Source: Acinetobacter gyllenbergii CIP 110306 = MTCC 11365
GTDB taxonomy: Bacteria > Pseudomonadota > Gammaproteobacteria > Pseudomonadales > Moraxellaceae
DNA length: 64,000 bases
Assembly: GCF_000413855.1 (NCBI RefSeq)
Contig: NZ_ATGG01000012.1
Span: 1 to 64,000 of the forward strand
Reading direction: 5' to 3'
Numbering within the stretch: position 1 is the first letter of the stretch; each line of letters begins with the position of its first letter. The notes under the pieces are model-generated. The model was given only the letters and a program-made list of their open reading frames with translations, ran no database searches and was not told the origin of the DNA. A program made the translations under genes and the position numbers. Below, piece after piece: positions 18,040-27,019 of the stretch.

Positions 18040-18756
18040 ATGTCAAAAAAATATGCGCCGATCTATCCGCATGATCCTATGGTTGAAATTTTTGAAAATA
18101 TTTACTTACTAAGAGGCAGTATCAAGCTTGGATTTGGTCTCTCTATGAATCGTAATATGGTTATTATCAAACAAAACAATGAGCTGACTCTAATTAATGC
18201 AGTTCGGATGTCTGAAACAGAATTAGAAAAATTGGAAGCTTTAGGGGCGGTTAAACATGTCATTCGCTTAGGTGACTTTCATGGCTTAGATGATCAGTTT
18301 TATATTGATCGCTATCAGGTAACATTTTGGAGTCAATCACACCATGTGAACTACTCTGGTTTATTTCCGACAAAGACCATTCAAACAGATGTCGTTCCAC
18401 CAATTAAAAATGCTGAATTTTTTATTTTTGAACAGGCAACTTGCCCTGAAGCTATTTTATATATGGAGGATAAAAAGCTTTTGATCACTACGGATAGTAT
18501 TCAATACTGGAGTGATTGGAAATATTTTAGTTTTCTAAGCAAAATTATTATTTACCTCATGGGATTTCGGTTGGGCTTATTTATTGGTGGGTCTTGGTTG
18601 AAAAGAGTCACACCAAAATCTACTAGCTTAAAAAATGATTTTGATCGGTTACTACAATTGGATTTTCAGCATTTAGTTGCAGCACATGGCACAGTTTTAG
18701 AAAACTCAGCTAAAGAAAAATTAGGAAACGTCGTCAAAAAGCAATTTGGTATCTGA
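18040..18756 (+). CDS. MBL-fold-like protein with a reduced metal site
   Basis: This 238-residue soluble protein has the overall pattern of a metallo-beta-lactamase-fold protein. There are early beta strands, a motif GDFHGLDDQF (H81, D84, D85) where HxHxDH is expected, TTDS (D152) in the position of the fourth ligand motif, and AAHG (H216) near the end. The first His of HxHxDH is missing, so metal binding may be partial or lost. Substrate unknown. It stands alone after gyrA with a terminator at 18764, facing the exporter operon. The family call is from motif spacing only. Confidence 0.55.
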   Translation: MSKKYAPIYPHDPMVEIFENIYLLRGSIKLGFGLSMNRNMVIIKQNNELTLINAVRMSETELEKLEALGAVKHVIRLGDFHGLDDQFYIDRYQVTFWSQSHHVNYSGLFPTKTIQTDVVPPIKNAEFFIFEQATCPEAILYMEDKKLLITTDSIQYWSDWKYFSFLSKIIIYLMGFRLGLFIGGSWLKRVTPKSTSLKNDFDRLLQLDFQHLVAAHGTVLENSAKEKLGNVVKKQFGI

Positions 18757-18763
18757 TGATAGA

Positions 18764-18790
18764 AAGGAAGCTATTCAGCTTCCTTTTTTA
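18764..18790 (+). terminator. Terminator of the MBL-like gene, overlapping the end of the opposite gene
   Basis: AAGGAAGCT / AGCTTCCTT perfect 9-bp stem with ATTC loop and a T run. The stop codon of the minus-strand permease (18771-18773) lies inside the hairpin. On the minus strand the T run is weaker. Confidence 0.85.
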
Positions 18791-19883
18791 TTGGTTCCAT
18801 TATAACCAAGCGATAATAAGAAATCGCCAATAATATTGCAGCAACAGTTGCAAGATAAATCAGTTTTGGTACCACAATGGCAGTTGGTACGCCCATCTGA
18901 TTGAGCTGAACAAACATTTGTACACCATGGGTTGAAGGTAGTGTCCATGCAAAGTATTGCATCCAATGTGGCATGGCTTCATGTGGCCACGCAGTGCCTG
19001 TCAGCAAAAATAGGGGGACGGACGTCACCACAATCAAATGACCCACTCGTTCTGGCATATCGACCAGTGAACCGACCAGCATCCCTAATCCAATCACGCA
19101 GCTGACATAAATCGGTACGGCAAGCAGCATGCCCCAGAAATTGCCGCCATGTGGATACTCATATAACCAGAAGGTAAAGCCAAATAAATACAGGCAGCCT
19201 AAACAACCCGTGGTAAAGATCGCTGCAAAAGTGGCCCAGAACTCGACAGGTTTTGCCACCCAGCCTTGTTCACGATAACTGGCAGTCAGCATGGCAAGGC
19301 CAAGCAAAATAGTCTGATGAATAATCAAACTGGCCACAGCAGGGAAGATATAACTGCCATAACCCGACAGGGTATTAAACAAAGGAATTTGATGAATTGA
19401 AAGTTCTGGTTCAAAAGCAGAAGCATTGCCAAATTTTTCCAAATGCTCTTTTAAGGTATATTCAATTGAGCCTGCTAAGCCTACACCAACTTCTTTGGTT
19501 CGAATGAAATAAGCGGTACTGAGATATAGACCAATTCCCCCCATCTCGCCACGTTTTAAGCTATTGGTGAGATTTTCAGGAAGTAGCAAAATACCTTCAG
19601 CTTGCTGGTTTTTCACCATCCGTTGTGCTTCGAGAAAGCTATCTGTCACGGTGGTAATCTTAATATGCGGGCTATTCGATGCTTGGCTAATGATTTTTGA
19701 AGTTAAAATGCTTTGTTCTTCATCCACAATCACAATCGGGATATCTTCTGCAGATTGTGCTTTATAGGCAGTAGGATAGAAAAAACTATAGAGCAAGATT
19801 GCCGCAATGAGGGTGGTAAATACCGAGCTATTGGCAAAGATGTTTTTAAATGTCTGTAGGTAATAGCCGAAAAATGATTTCAT
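18771..19883 (-). CDS. ABC-2 type transporter permease (second of pair)
   Basis: This 370-residue inner-membrane protein has the ABC-2 exporter layout of the YhhJ/YbhR kind. There is one N-terminal membrane helix (about 17-35), a large periplasmic domain to about residue 175, then five or six helices. It overlaps the upstream permease by four bases (ATGA), with a CAGGAGC ribosome site inside that gene. It should pair with the permease at 19880-21010 as the membrane channel of a tripartite drug or lipid exporter. No ATPase gene is next to it on either side. Confidence 0.85.
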   Translation of the reverse strand: MKSFFGYYLQTFKNIFANSSVFTTLIAAILLYSFFYPTAYKAQSAEDIPIVIVDEEQSILTSKIISQASNSPHIKITTVTDSFLEAQRMVKNQQAEGILLLPENLTNSLKRGEMGGIGLYLSTAYFIRTKEVGVGLAGSIEYTLKEHLEKFGNASAFEPELSIHQIPLFNTLSGYGSYIFPAVASLIIHQTILLGLAMLTASYREQGWVAKPVEFWATFAAIFTTGCLGCLYLFGFTFWLYEYPHGGNFWGMLLAVPIYVSCVIGLGMLVGSLVDMPERVGHLIVVTSVPLFLLTGTAWPHEAMPHWMQYFAWTLPSTHGVQMFVQLNQMGVPTAIVVPKLIYLATVAAILLAISYYRLVIMEPIKKEAE

Positions 19884-21010
19884 GAGCAGAGCTCCTGAGA
19901 ATTTTTCTTTAACAGACGGACACTTAGCATAAAAAATAAGCCTGCAAAGATCAGTAGTATCCCTAATGGAAGCAGTGAAACATACAGATCACTGCCAATT
20001 ATCCATTGCTCAGTTTGTAATTTGGCATAAGGGGTATAGGGAATAATCATTGACCAGAATTGAGTAAATGCAGGGGCATTATTCAAGGGTAGGGTAATGC
20101 CTGAGAAGCTCGGTGAAGATCCGCCATAAAGTGCGATAAAACCAAAGGTTTTGGGTAAATTCTGAGTAGCTAACACCACTGTACTGCTAATCACGGCATA
20201 GGCAAAATACAGCAAAAACTGTGCAACCAGAATGAGCGTCAGTGAACCCGCGATAAAGTAACCACGTATATGTGCGAGCCAGAACATCCAGCACCAAGTC
20301 CAAGCACAGAAAATAAAGACATAGAGCAGGATTTTACCCAGTAGGCTGGAGACAATTTGTTTTGAGTTCACCCATTCGCCAACGGTCTTGCGCTTAAATT
20401 CCTGACCAATGGCAAAAGCCACACAGCAACATAGGAGTAAATGTAAGACTGCTGGTACCATAAACGGTTCCAGAAATAGTTCATAACTCATACTTGGATT
20501 ATAAAGCGTTGAGATTTTAATATGTGGTGTGGGCATGTCTAAATAGGGAATAGTATTGGCTAAATAACTTTGCCCCATATAATCAGCCAGACCATTTAAG
20601 GTACTGATCAGCATGGCAGAGGAAATGGTATTCCCGATACTAAAAAAAGACTGGTTATAGGCAATGCTGATCTGCGCATCTTGGGCTTTGACCAGACGTT
20701 GCTCAGCCCCTTCAGGGATCATCACGAATCCCCACGCTTCGGTTTTATTGATGAGTCGTTCGGCTTCATCTTGGCTAGCCGTAATGGTTTTAACCTTTAA
20801 GGTGTGATTAATGCTGAGCGCATGAATCACCTTACGACTCATTTCACTTTGATCTTGATCAATCACCACAATGGGTAAATGTTCAGCTTTACCCGCTGAA
20901 AACATGCTGCCAAACAACAGAATCACCAGTAACGGGGCAATAACCGCCATAAAAAAATCAACTTTATGGCGTTTTAAATAGTGCAATTCCCGCAGCATCA
21001 CTGCAAACAT
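19880..21010 (-). CDS. ABC-2 type transporter permease (first of pair)
   Basis: This 376-residue permease has the same layout as its downstream partner: an N-terminal helix (about 19-37) containing PLLVILLFGSMFSAG, a periplasmic domain, then a C-terminal helical bundle. The resemblance suggests an old duplication forming a heterodimer. It starts three bases after the stop of the HlyD-like gene. The family exports drugs, lipids or toxins with an ATPase partner that is absent here. Confidence 0.85.
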   Translation of the reverse strand: MFAVMLRELHYLKRHKVDFFMAVIAPLLVILLFGSMFSAGKAEHLPIVVIDQDQSEMSRKVIHALSINHTLKVKTITASQDEAERLINKTEAWGFVMIPEGAEQRLVKAQDAQISIAYNQSFFSIGNTISSAMLISTLNGLADYMGQSYLANTIPYLDMPTPHIKISTLYNPSMSYELFLEPFMVPAVLHLLLCCCVAFAIGQEFKRKTVGEWVNSKQIVSSLLGKILLYVFIFCAWTWCWMFWLAHIRGYFIAGSLTLILVAQFLLYFAYAVISSTVVLATQNLPKTFGFIALYGGSSPSFSGITLPLNNAPAFTQFWSMIIPYTPYAKLQTEQWIIGSDLYVSLLPLGILLIFAGLFFMLSVRLLKKNSQELCS

Positions 21011-21013
21011 CGC

Positions 21014-22174
21014 TTATTTTGCCTCTTCAATTTTAAACAAGACACTCATACCAACTTTTAAGTCTGGAATGCTTTGCTCTGGAACCAAGTGGAACTTAAA
21101 ACTGCGAATATCATAGCCGCCTGTCTGACGTGTAGTTTTGATGGTTGCAAAGTCACCTTCAGCATCAATATTTTTGACTTTAAAGGTTGCTTTCTGGTTC
21201 AGCGCAGGAATAAAGCCTTCTAAAGTTTTAGTTTTATAAACTGAACTATACATGTCTTCGCGAACATTCAAGCTGATCCACAAATCATGATCTTCGATAA
21301 TGCTGACTACAGGAACACCCGTTGCGACAAGTTCGGTGGGCTTACCGTAAGTTTTAGATACGGTTCCGTCTGTTGGTGAATACAGTTTGGTTTCTTCAGT
21401 CAGGGCATTGGCTTCTTTTACTGCGGCTTGAGCCATCGCAACTTGTGCATCGGCAGTTGATTTTTGTTGTTCAGTACTTCCACGTTTGGCACGGGCATAT
21501 TGTTGATAAGATGCTTCGGCAGTTTCACGGGCAGAGGTTTGTGCTGCCAGCATTTCATCACGGCGTTGACGCGAGATTACACCTTGTTGAAATAAAGTTT
21601 CACCACGCTTATAAGTTGTCGCTGCTAATTCTGCTTGGGTTTTCATCGCTTGCCAATTGGCATATAGGGTATCGATATTCTCTTGTTGAGCACCACGATA
21701 TACCGTTGAATGAAAAGCGGTCGCACTTTGTAATGCCGCTTGTGCTTGTTCTTTTTTCGCTTCTAATTCAGGACTGACAAAACGAACCAATGCTTGGCCT
21801 TTTTTAACAGTTTGACCTTCAGACACATAGAACTCTTCTATACGGCTTGGAACTTTGGTGCTGATATGCACTGTTTCTGATTCAACTCGACCTTGTAACT
21901 CAATCGCTTGGGGTTGATAGGCTTTCCATAAACCAAATGCAATCAGACCCAAAAGCAGGATTAAAATAATGAAGCCGATAATTTTTGCCTTGCCTTTTTT
22001 CGGTGGCTCAGCAGGTGGTGGTTGCTGATTTGAGGTGGTATCAGGTTTGAGTGGATCCACTTTTTCTACAGGTGCAATTTGCTCAGTCCGGGTGTTGGTG
22101 TCTTGAGTTTCAGCGGCGTTACCCACTTGATCTGTATCGCGTTCTGAATTGGATGATGATTGATCTTGGCTCAT
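21014..22174 (-). CDS. HlyD-family periplasmic adaptor protein
   Basis: This adaptor of about 386 residues links the inner-membrane permeases to the TolC-like channel. After a polar cytoplasmic start (Gln/Ser/Thr/Pro-rich) there is one membrane helix near residues 55-75. Next come a lipoyl/biotinyl-like half motif, a long coiled-coil hairpin (Ala/Gln/Glu-rich, about 130-250), the second half motif and a beta barrel. The chosen start ATG 22174 has GGAG six bases upstream; an in-frame TTG at 22186 is less likely. It lies 12 bases after the TolC-like gene. Confidence 0.9.
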   Translation of the reverse strand: MSQDQSSSNSERDTDQVGNAAETQDTNTRTEQIAPVEKVDPLKPDTTSNQQPPPAEPPKKGKAKIIGFIILILLLGLIAFGLWKAYQPQAIELQGRVESETVHISTKVPSRIEEFYVSEGQTVKKGQALVRFVSPELEAKKEQAQAALQSATAFHSTVYRGAQQENIDTLYANWQAMKTQAELAATTYKRGETLFQQGVISRQRRDEMLAAQTSARETAEASYQQYARAKRGSTEQQKSTADAQVAMAQAAVKEANALTEETKLYSPTDGTVSKTYGKPTELVATGVPVVSIIEDHDLWISLNVREDMYSSVYKTKTLEGFIPALNQKATFKVKNIDAEGDFATIKTTRQTGGYDIRSFKFHLVPEQSIPDLKVGMSVLFKIEEAK

Positions 22175-22186
22175 AAATTTCTCCAA

Positions 22187-23698
22187 TTAGCGGATATAGT
22201 CAGTACGTGGTTGATTAACATAAAGCTTGAACTCATCAATCGAACCATAGCTTTGTAATAAAGTCGCTAAAGATAAGATGTATTTATATGAATTTATCGC
22301 CATCTCACTTCTTAATGCGCTGAAAGCATTTTGTGCATCAATCACTTGAGTCGCCGTACCCATACCTTCTTTAAATGAAAGCTGTTGGATACGTAAGTTC
22401 TCTTGTGCGGCTTTGGTGTTTTGGGTTAACAGTTGATGGCTGGTTTGAGATGCATTTAATTCGCTATAAGATTTGTACAGCACATTTTCGACTTCTTGCT
22501 TGGTGCGCTCTGTCATTAATTCAGCAGCATATTTTTTCAGTTCGGCAGCACGGATATTTTTATTGTTATCAATGCCAGAGAATAAATTGTATTTGGCCAT
22601 CACACCGATAATCCAGTTCTCTTTATTGTCCAACCCATATTCACCAAAGGCAAACAAACTTGGTTTTTTCGCAGATTGTTGTACTTTGATATTTTCGTTG
22701 GCAAGTTGGGTATCCATTTGTAGCTTTTTAATCAAACTTGAATTTTGATCATAATTTGCAAGTAGTTTGTCCAGTGAGTGATTTTGGCTGGTATTTACAA
22801 ACAGGGGAGTAGTGAGGTTTAGGGCTTCTTTACTTTGTAATAGGTTTTTGAGACTAAACTGGCTCGCCTGTAGATTTGACTGGGCATTTTGATAGGTACG
22901 TTCTGCATTATTCCGCGCCACTTCAAATTGCATGCGCTGGCCTTTATTAATAAAGCCTTGTTTCTCTAATTTGAGCGCGTTGTTATAGTGTTCTTGCATT
23001 GCATTTAAATTAAACAGGCTGGCATTGAGTAACTGTTGTTGCAATTGCACATTAAAATAGGATTGGATCATTTCAAAACGTTGTGAATCTTGTTGTTGCT
23101 TTTCACTGATGTTTGAGCGTTGCGCTTGAATCGTTGCAATTTGCTTCGCACTGCTAATTTTACCGCCAGTATAGAGCGGCATGACCATTGAGATGGAGGT
23201 GCGGACATCATGATCTTTGACCGTAACATCTAAATTATTGGGAACCTGGTTTAACCCTTCATTAACCGTCTGATCAAAACCTTGACTGACTTGATCAATT
23301 ATTTCTGGCGGAAGCACGTTGCCCCATTGTGATAATTTATCATCAAACCCACGAGTGAGTGAGTTTTCCAGTCGACGTTTACTCGATTCTAGGGGTACGC
23401 TGGTTTCACTATGAAATGAATAGGCACGGGCATTTAAATCAATGCGGGGTAAGCCGAGATGTTTTACAGCTTCCATTTCAAGTTGTGAGGCCTGTTGCAA
23501 GGCTTGTTGGGCTTGTGTCGAATAGGCATTTTCCACAACATATTGTTCAGCTTCGCTATAACTCAATGTTTGTGCAAATACAGCCGTAGAAAATAGGGCG
23601 CAGCTGATTAAGCCTATACTCAAGCTTAACATTTTAGGAAAGTGCTGGACCTTAAAACTCGGTCGATCATGTCGTTTCAACATTTGGTTATGTCGCAA
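22187..23698 (-). CDS. TolC-family outer-membrane efflux protein
   Basis: This 503-residue outer-membrane factor forms the exit duct of the exporter. It has an N-terminal signal peptide ending AVFA, longer than usual because of about 25 leading residues. Two repeated alpha-helical/beta segments typical of TolC-family trimers follow, with long Gln/Ala/Asn-rich helices. It is the first gene of the operon TolC-HlyD-permease-permease. The real start might be M6 or M23 rather than M1. Confidence 0.88.
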   Translation of the reverse strand: MRHNQMLKRHDRPSFKVQHFPKMLSLSIGLISCALFSTAVFAQTLSYSEAEQYVVENAYSTQAQQALQQASQLEMEAVKHLGLPRIDLNARAYSFHSETSVPLESSKRRLENSLTRGFDDKLSQWGNVLPPEIIDQVSQGFDQTVNEGLNQVPNNLDVTVKDHDVRTSISMVMPLYTGGKISSAKQIATIQAQRSNISEKQQQDSQRFEMIQSYFNVQLQQQLLNASLFNLNAMQEHYNNALKLEKQGFINKGQRMQFEVARNNAERTYQNAQSNLQASQFSLKNLLQSKEALNLTTPLFVNTSQNHSLDKLLANYDQNSSLIKKLQMDTQLANENIKVQQSAKKPSLFAFGEYGLDNKENWIIGVMAKYNLFSGIDNNKNIRAAELKKYAAELMTERTKQEVENVLYKSYSELNASQTSHQLLTQNTKAAQENLRIQQLSFKEGMGTATQVIDAQNAFSALRSEMAINSYKYILSLATLLQSYGSIDEFKLYVNQPRTDYIR

Positions 23699-24033
23699 TT
23701 TAATAATATCCTGACTAAGTCTAAATTCTTTTTGTAAAATTAAAATAATATGTTTTTAATTAAATAGTTATATCTCCACTTTTGGTGTAGTGAAATTGTA
23801 AAAAGTAGAGTTTTTAATCTAAATAAATCTTTGAAAAAAAGATGAAAATGAGCTGTTTTAATCGACTATTGAACCTTGGCCTAAAAGATCATTTATACAT
23901 CCAATAGGATTGAAAAATTAATATCATTTTCTTGGTTAAATTGAAATATTTACGCGATAAGCTGCTGCAAGCTTCGCCAATCTATGGTTAAATTCCCATT
24001 CCAATTTGTTCCACTTTAACAAGGGAAAAACTC
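23699..24033. other. Divergent intergenic region exporter operon / serC
   Basis: A very AT-rich stretch of 335 bases separates two divergent starts. It must carry promoters for both, but I could not choose convincing boxes. The serC ribosome site is AAGGGAAAAA just before the ATG. No ORF or RNA gene seen. Confidence 0.5.
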
Positions 24034-25113
24034 ATGCGTGCTTATAATTTCTGCGCTGGTCCTGCTGCATTACCTACTGCCGTTTTAGAAAAAGCTCAAC
24101 AAGAATTGTTGAATTGGCAGGGCAAAGGTCTATCGATCATGGAAATGAGTCATCGTAGCAATGACTATGTTGCTGTGGCAGAGAAGGCTGAAGCTGATTT
24201 ACGTAAGCTCATGAATATTCCTGAAAACTATAAAGTCTTGTTTTTACAAGGTGGCGCATCCCTACAATTTTCAGCAATTCCATTAAATCTGCTTGGCAAG
24301 AATAATAAGGCAGATTATATCCATACGGGTATTTGGTCTGAGAAAGCACTCAAAGAAGCGAAACGTTACGGCGATATCAATATCGTTGAAGCAGGTACGC
24401 TCATTGATGGTAAACATGCGATTACTGAGCAAAGTGCATGGAACCTTTCAAACGATGCTGCTTATGTGCATTATGCGGATAACGAGACCATTGGTGGTTT
24501 GCAATTTGCTGCGATTCCAGAGGTGAATGCGCCGTTGGTTTGTGATTATTCATCTAGTATTTTGTCTGCGCCATTGGACGTCAGCAAATTTGGATTGATT
24601 TATGCGGGTGCGCAAAAGAATATTGGCCCAGCGGGTTTAACGATTGTCATTATTCGTGATGATTTATTAGATCAAGCGAAACCTGAAATTCCAAGTATCT
24701 TAAAATATGCGGATCAAGCTAAAAATGGTTCAATGGTGAATACACCTGCAACCTACGCATGGTATTTATCTGGTCTTGTGTTTGAATGGTTGCTTGAGCA
24801 GGGTGGGGTAGATGCGATCTATAAAGTGAACCAAGAGAAAGCCAAACTACTGTATGGTTATATTGATTCTAGCGATTTCTATAATAACCCAATTGCCATT
24901 CCAAACCGTTCAATGATGAATGTACCTTTTACATTAGCGGATGAGGCACTTGAAAAGACCTTCTTACAAGAAGCTGAACAACATCACTTATTGAACTTGG
25001 CAGGCCACCGTTCAGTGGGCGGAATGCGTGCGAGTATTTATAATGCTGTACCGTTGGAAGGTGTGCAAGCATTGGTGAACTTCATGGATGAGTTTGCGAA
25101 GCGTCATGGTTAA
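24034..25113 (+). CDS. serC: Phosphoserine aminotransferase
   Basis: SerC transfers an amino group from glutamate to 3-phosphohydroxypyruvate in serine synthesis and also acts in pyridoxal phosphate synthesis. The 359-residue PLP enzyme has the PLP lysine K195 in AGAQKNIGPAG and the conserved start YNFCAGPAALP. The C-terminal GHRSVGGMRASIYNA block is complete. It is monocistronic, with a hairpin terminator shared with the opposite strand. Confidence 0.97.
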   Translation: MRAYNFCAGPAALPTAVLEKAQQELLNWQGKGLSIMEMSHRSNDYVAVAEKAEADLRKLMNIPENYKVLFLQGGASLQFSAIPLNLLGKNNKADYIHTGIWSEKALKEAKRYGDINIVEAGTLIDGKHAITEQSAWNLSNDAAYVHYADNETIGGLQFAAIPEVNAPLVCDYSSSILSAPLDVSKFGLIYAGAQKNIGPAGLTIVIIRDDLLDQAKPEIPSILKYADQAKNGSMVNTPATYAWYLSGLVFEWLLEQGGVDAIYKVNQEKAKLLYGYIDSSDFYNNPIAIPNRSMMNVPFTLADEALEKTFLQEAEQHHLLNLAGHRSVGGMRASIYNAVPLEGVQALVNFMDEFAKRHG

Positions 25114-25134
25114 GCCATAAGGTGTCGATAAAAT

Positions 25135-25160
25135 AAAAGCCCTCAACATTGAGGGCTTTT
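25135..25160. terminator. Bidirectional terminator between serC and the minus-strand pair
   Basis: AAAAGCCCTCA/TGAGGGCTTTT stem with a short loop. The T tract is better on the minus strand, so it may serve the minus-strand genes more than serC. Confidence 0.75.
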
Positions 25161-25188
25161 ATATGTGAATAGGGTAGTGGTCAAAAAG

Positions 25189-25332
25189 TTAAAAAAAGCC
25201 AATTCGATGAAACATGAGTGCTGCTAAAAACATACCAAGTAAAAAAAAGCAAAAAGCACCAACATCAAGTTTAAGACCTTGATCACTCGAATGAATCAGA
25301 CTGGTGGTCGTTTGTTCTGGTATAATTTTCAT
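25189..25332 (-). CDS. Small single-helix membrane protein, 47 residues
   Basis: ATG 25332 to TAA 25189 gives 47 residues. A polar, Thr/Ser-rich half is followed by one hydrophobic helix (about GAFCFFLLGMFLAALMF) and a short tail HRIGFF. AGG lies seven bases before the ATG. It begins 36 bases after the stop of the unknown gene at 25369-26307 and ends at the shared terminator, so the two probably form one operon. It is too short for routine gene calling. Function unknown. Confidence 0.45.
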   Translation of the reverse strand: MKIIPEQTTTSLIHSSDQGLKLDVGAFCFFLLGMFLAALMFHRIGFF

Positions 25333-25368
25333 TAGAACGCCTAAAAATGCCATTTATGTGATTTTTTG

Positions 25369-26307
25369 TCACTTAACTGCAGTTTTAGCATAAATATTGG
25401 CCTGAATCCATAGGTTGCCACGAATATATTGGCCAATGTTAAAGTTTTTATACAATTCATTTTTGGTGGCAATACGAATTAAGATTGCTGGTAAATCATC
25501 TTCTAATACCAGCGTGACATCATAAAGGGTATATTCATCCTGCATAAACTGCATTGATGTTTTACCGACGATATTACCTTGGAACCATGCTTCATCTTCT
25601 TGACCAAGCGTTTCACCGAATAAGTAAGCCACCATTTTAGAAAAGTCGACAGTGACAGGTTCTTGATCTTCTGGTGTTTTTGGTTGCCAGTCATTAATCA
25701 GTTCTTGTAAGTTTTCTGGTGCAATTCCATTATGTTCTGCCAAAATTGCATTTAATGCACGGTGATGTTTAATTGAAGCAGGGTCGTCAACAATGATTTT
25801 CTCATCGTCAGATACCGTTTCCAATTCATATGCCCAAGCATTAAATTGAACTTGATAGGTTTGATTCTTGTCATATTGACAGCTATTTACGCTGAATAAA
25901 TTATCGAAAGCATAAATAATGGTATTTTTATTTAAGTTTAAACGTAATACCGCCTGAGTCGAAGAATTACAGCTAATAATTCGTTCGATTTGCGCATCAT
26001 ATTTATAAGGACTTTCAAAACTTGGAAATGCTGTTTTTAATGCACGTGGTTTTTGGTCTTCAACGGCAATAATCTGGTTGATCGAAACGGCTTGACCACT
26101 TGGGCCTTGAATCAACCAAAATGATTGATCCATCTCATGTTCATCTTGGCATAGTCCCATTGGCATTACGGGTGCATCAAGTGCCAATCCTAACCATTTG
26201 GGAACATCTGTTTCGGGCGTATCGGTCAATAAGTTCCAATGCTCGACATGATTACCGAAATTTTGATCTTGAATTTTAATGGTTTCTGGACTGTTTTGAT
26301 TTTTCAT
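25369..26307 (-). CDS. Uncharacterised protein, about 312 residues
   Basis: I do not recognise this protein. It is soluble and acidic, with no signal peptide when started at ATG 26307 (MKNQNSPETI). It looks like mixed alpha/beta with many aromatic residues. The N-terminal half is beta-rich. The C-terminal part holds a helical stretch followed by WFQGNIVGKTS and a final strand-rich block. An in-frame TTG at 26370 would add 21 residues but has no ribosome site. The 47-residue membrane ORF follows. Confidence 0.6.
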   Translation of the reverse strand: MKNQNSPETIKIQDQNFGNHVEHWNLLTDTPETDVPKWLGLALDAPVMPMGLCQDEHEMDQSFWLIQGPSGQAVSINQIIAVEDQKPRALKTAFPSFESPYKYDAQIERIISCNSSTQAVLRLNLNKNTIIYAFDNLFSVNSCQYDKNQTYQVQFNAWAYELETVSDDEKIIVDDPASIKHHRALNAILAEHNGIAPENLQELINDWQPKTPEDQEPVTVDFSKMVAYLFGETLGQEDEAWFQGNIVGKTSMQFMQDEYTLYDVTLVLEDDLPAILIRIATKNELYKNFNIGQYIRGNLWIQANIYAKTAVK

Positions 26308-26541
26308 AAAGCGTAATGCTAAAAAGATTGAACTTACTCTATTAAATCGAGGGTAACTGTCATATTTCAAGTCTGAATCTGTAATTCAGTACAAATTAAT
26401 TTATTTTTTAGCGTGAAATATCAATATGCTGTTCAAGCACGAGACATAGCAACAATCAGCCTAATCACATGCATGATCTTCACTCTACTTTTACCGTAAT
26501 CTGTTACACTGTGTTTTTTATTCTCAAGAGCTTTTGCCAAC

Positions 26542-27012
26542 GTGCTGCCATTTAAATTGTGGGTAGATGCTGATGCTTTGCCTAAAATTTTGCGTGAAGT
26601 GATTCTGAGAGCATCTGATCGTTATCAACTCGAAGTTACTTTTGTTGCCAATCAGAATGTTGGTATTACCCCATCACTAAGGATTAAATCCATTCAAGTG
26701 ATGAGTGGGGCGGACCAGGCTGATCAGGAAATCGTAGATCGCATGCAAGAGAATGACATTGTCATTACGCAGGATATTCCGCTTGCAGCACAAGTGATTG
26801 AGAAAGGTGGTATTGCCATTCATCCACGTGGTGAAATTTATACGACTGCCAATGTGAAAGCACGTCTGCATTTGCGTGATTTTATGGATACCTTACGCGG
26901 CGCAGGGGTTCAAACGGGTGGCCCGCCACCAATTTCAGAACGAGATAAGCGAGAGTTTTCCAGTTCACTGGATCAGACCATTTTAAAACAAAAACGTAAA
27001 ACAGCTTCTTGA
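26542..27012 (+). CDS. yaiI: YaiI/YqxD family protein (DUF188)
   Basis: This 156-residue protein belongs to the conserved UPF0178/YaiI family, seen from WVDADALP near the start, the mid VITQDIPLA and the GARGE-like HPRGEIY block. The fold is PIN/NYN-like in relatives, suggesting nuclease ancestry. The actual role is unknown. The start is GTG 26542, whose product [11 protein letters not shown] aligns with family starts. It is seven bases upstream of the EamA transporter gene. Confidence 0.9.
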   Translation: MLPFKLWVDADALPKILREVILRASDRYQLEVTFVANQNVGITPSLRIKSIQVMSGADQADQEIVDRMQENDIVITQDIPLAAQVIEKGGIAIHPRGEIYTTANVKARLHLRDFMDTLRGAGVQTGGPPPISERDKREFSSSLDQTILKQKRKTAS

Positions 27013-27019
27013 GTTTGCC

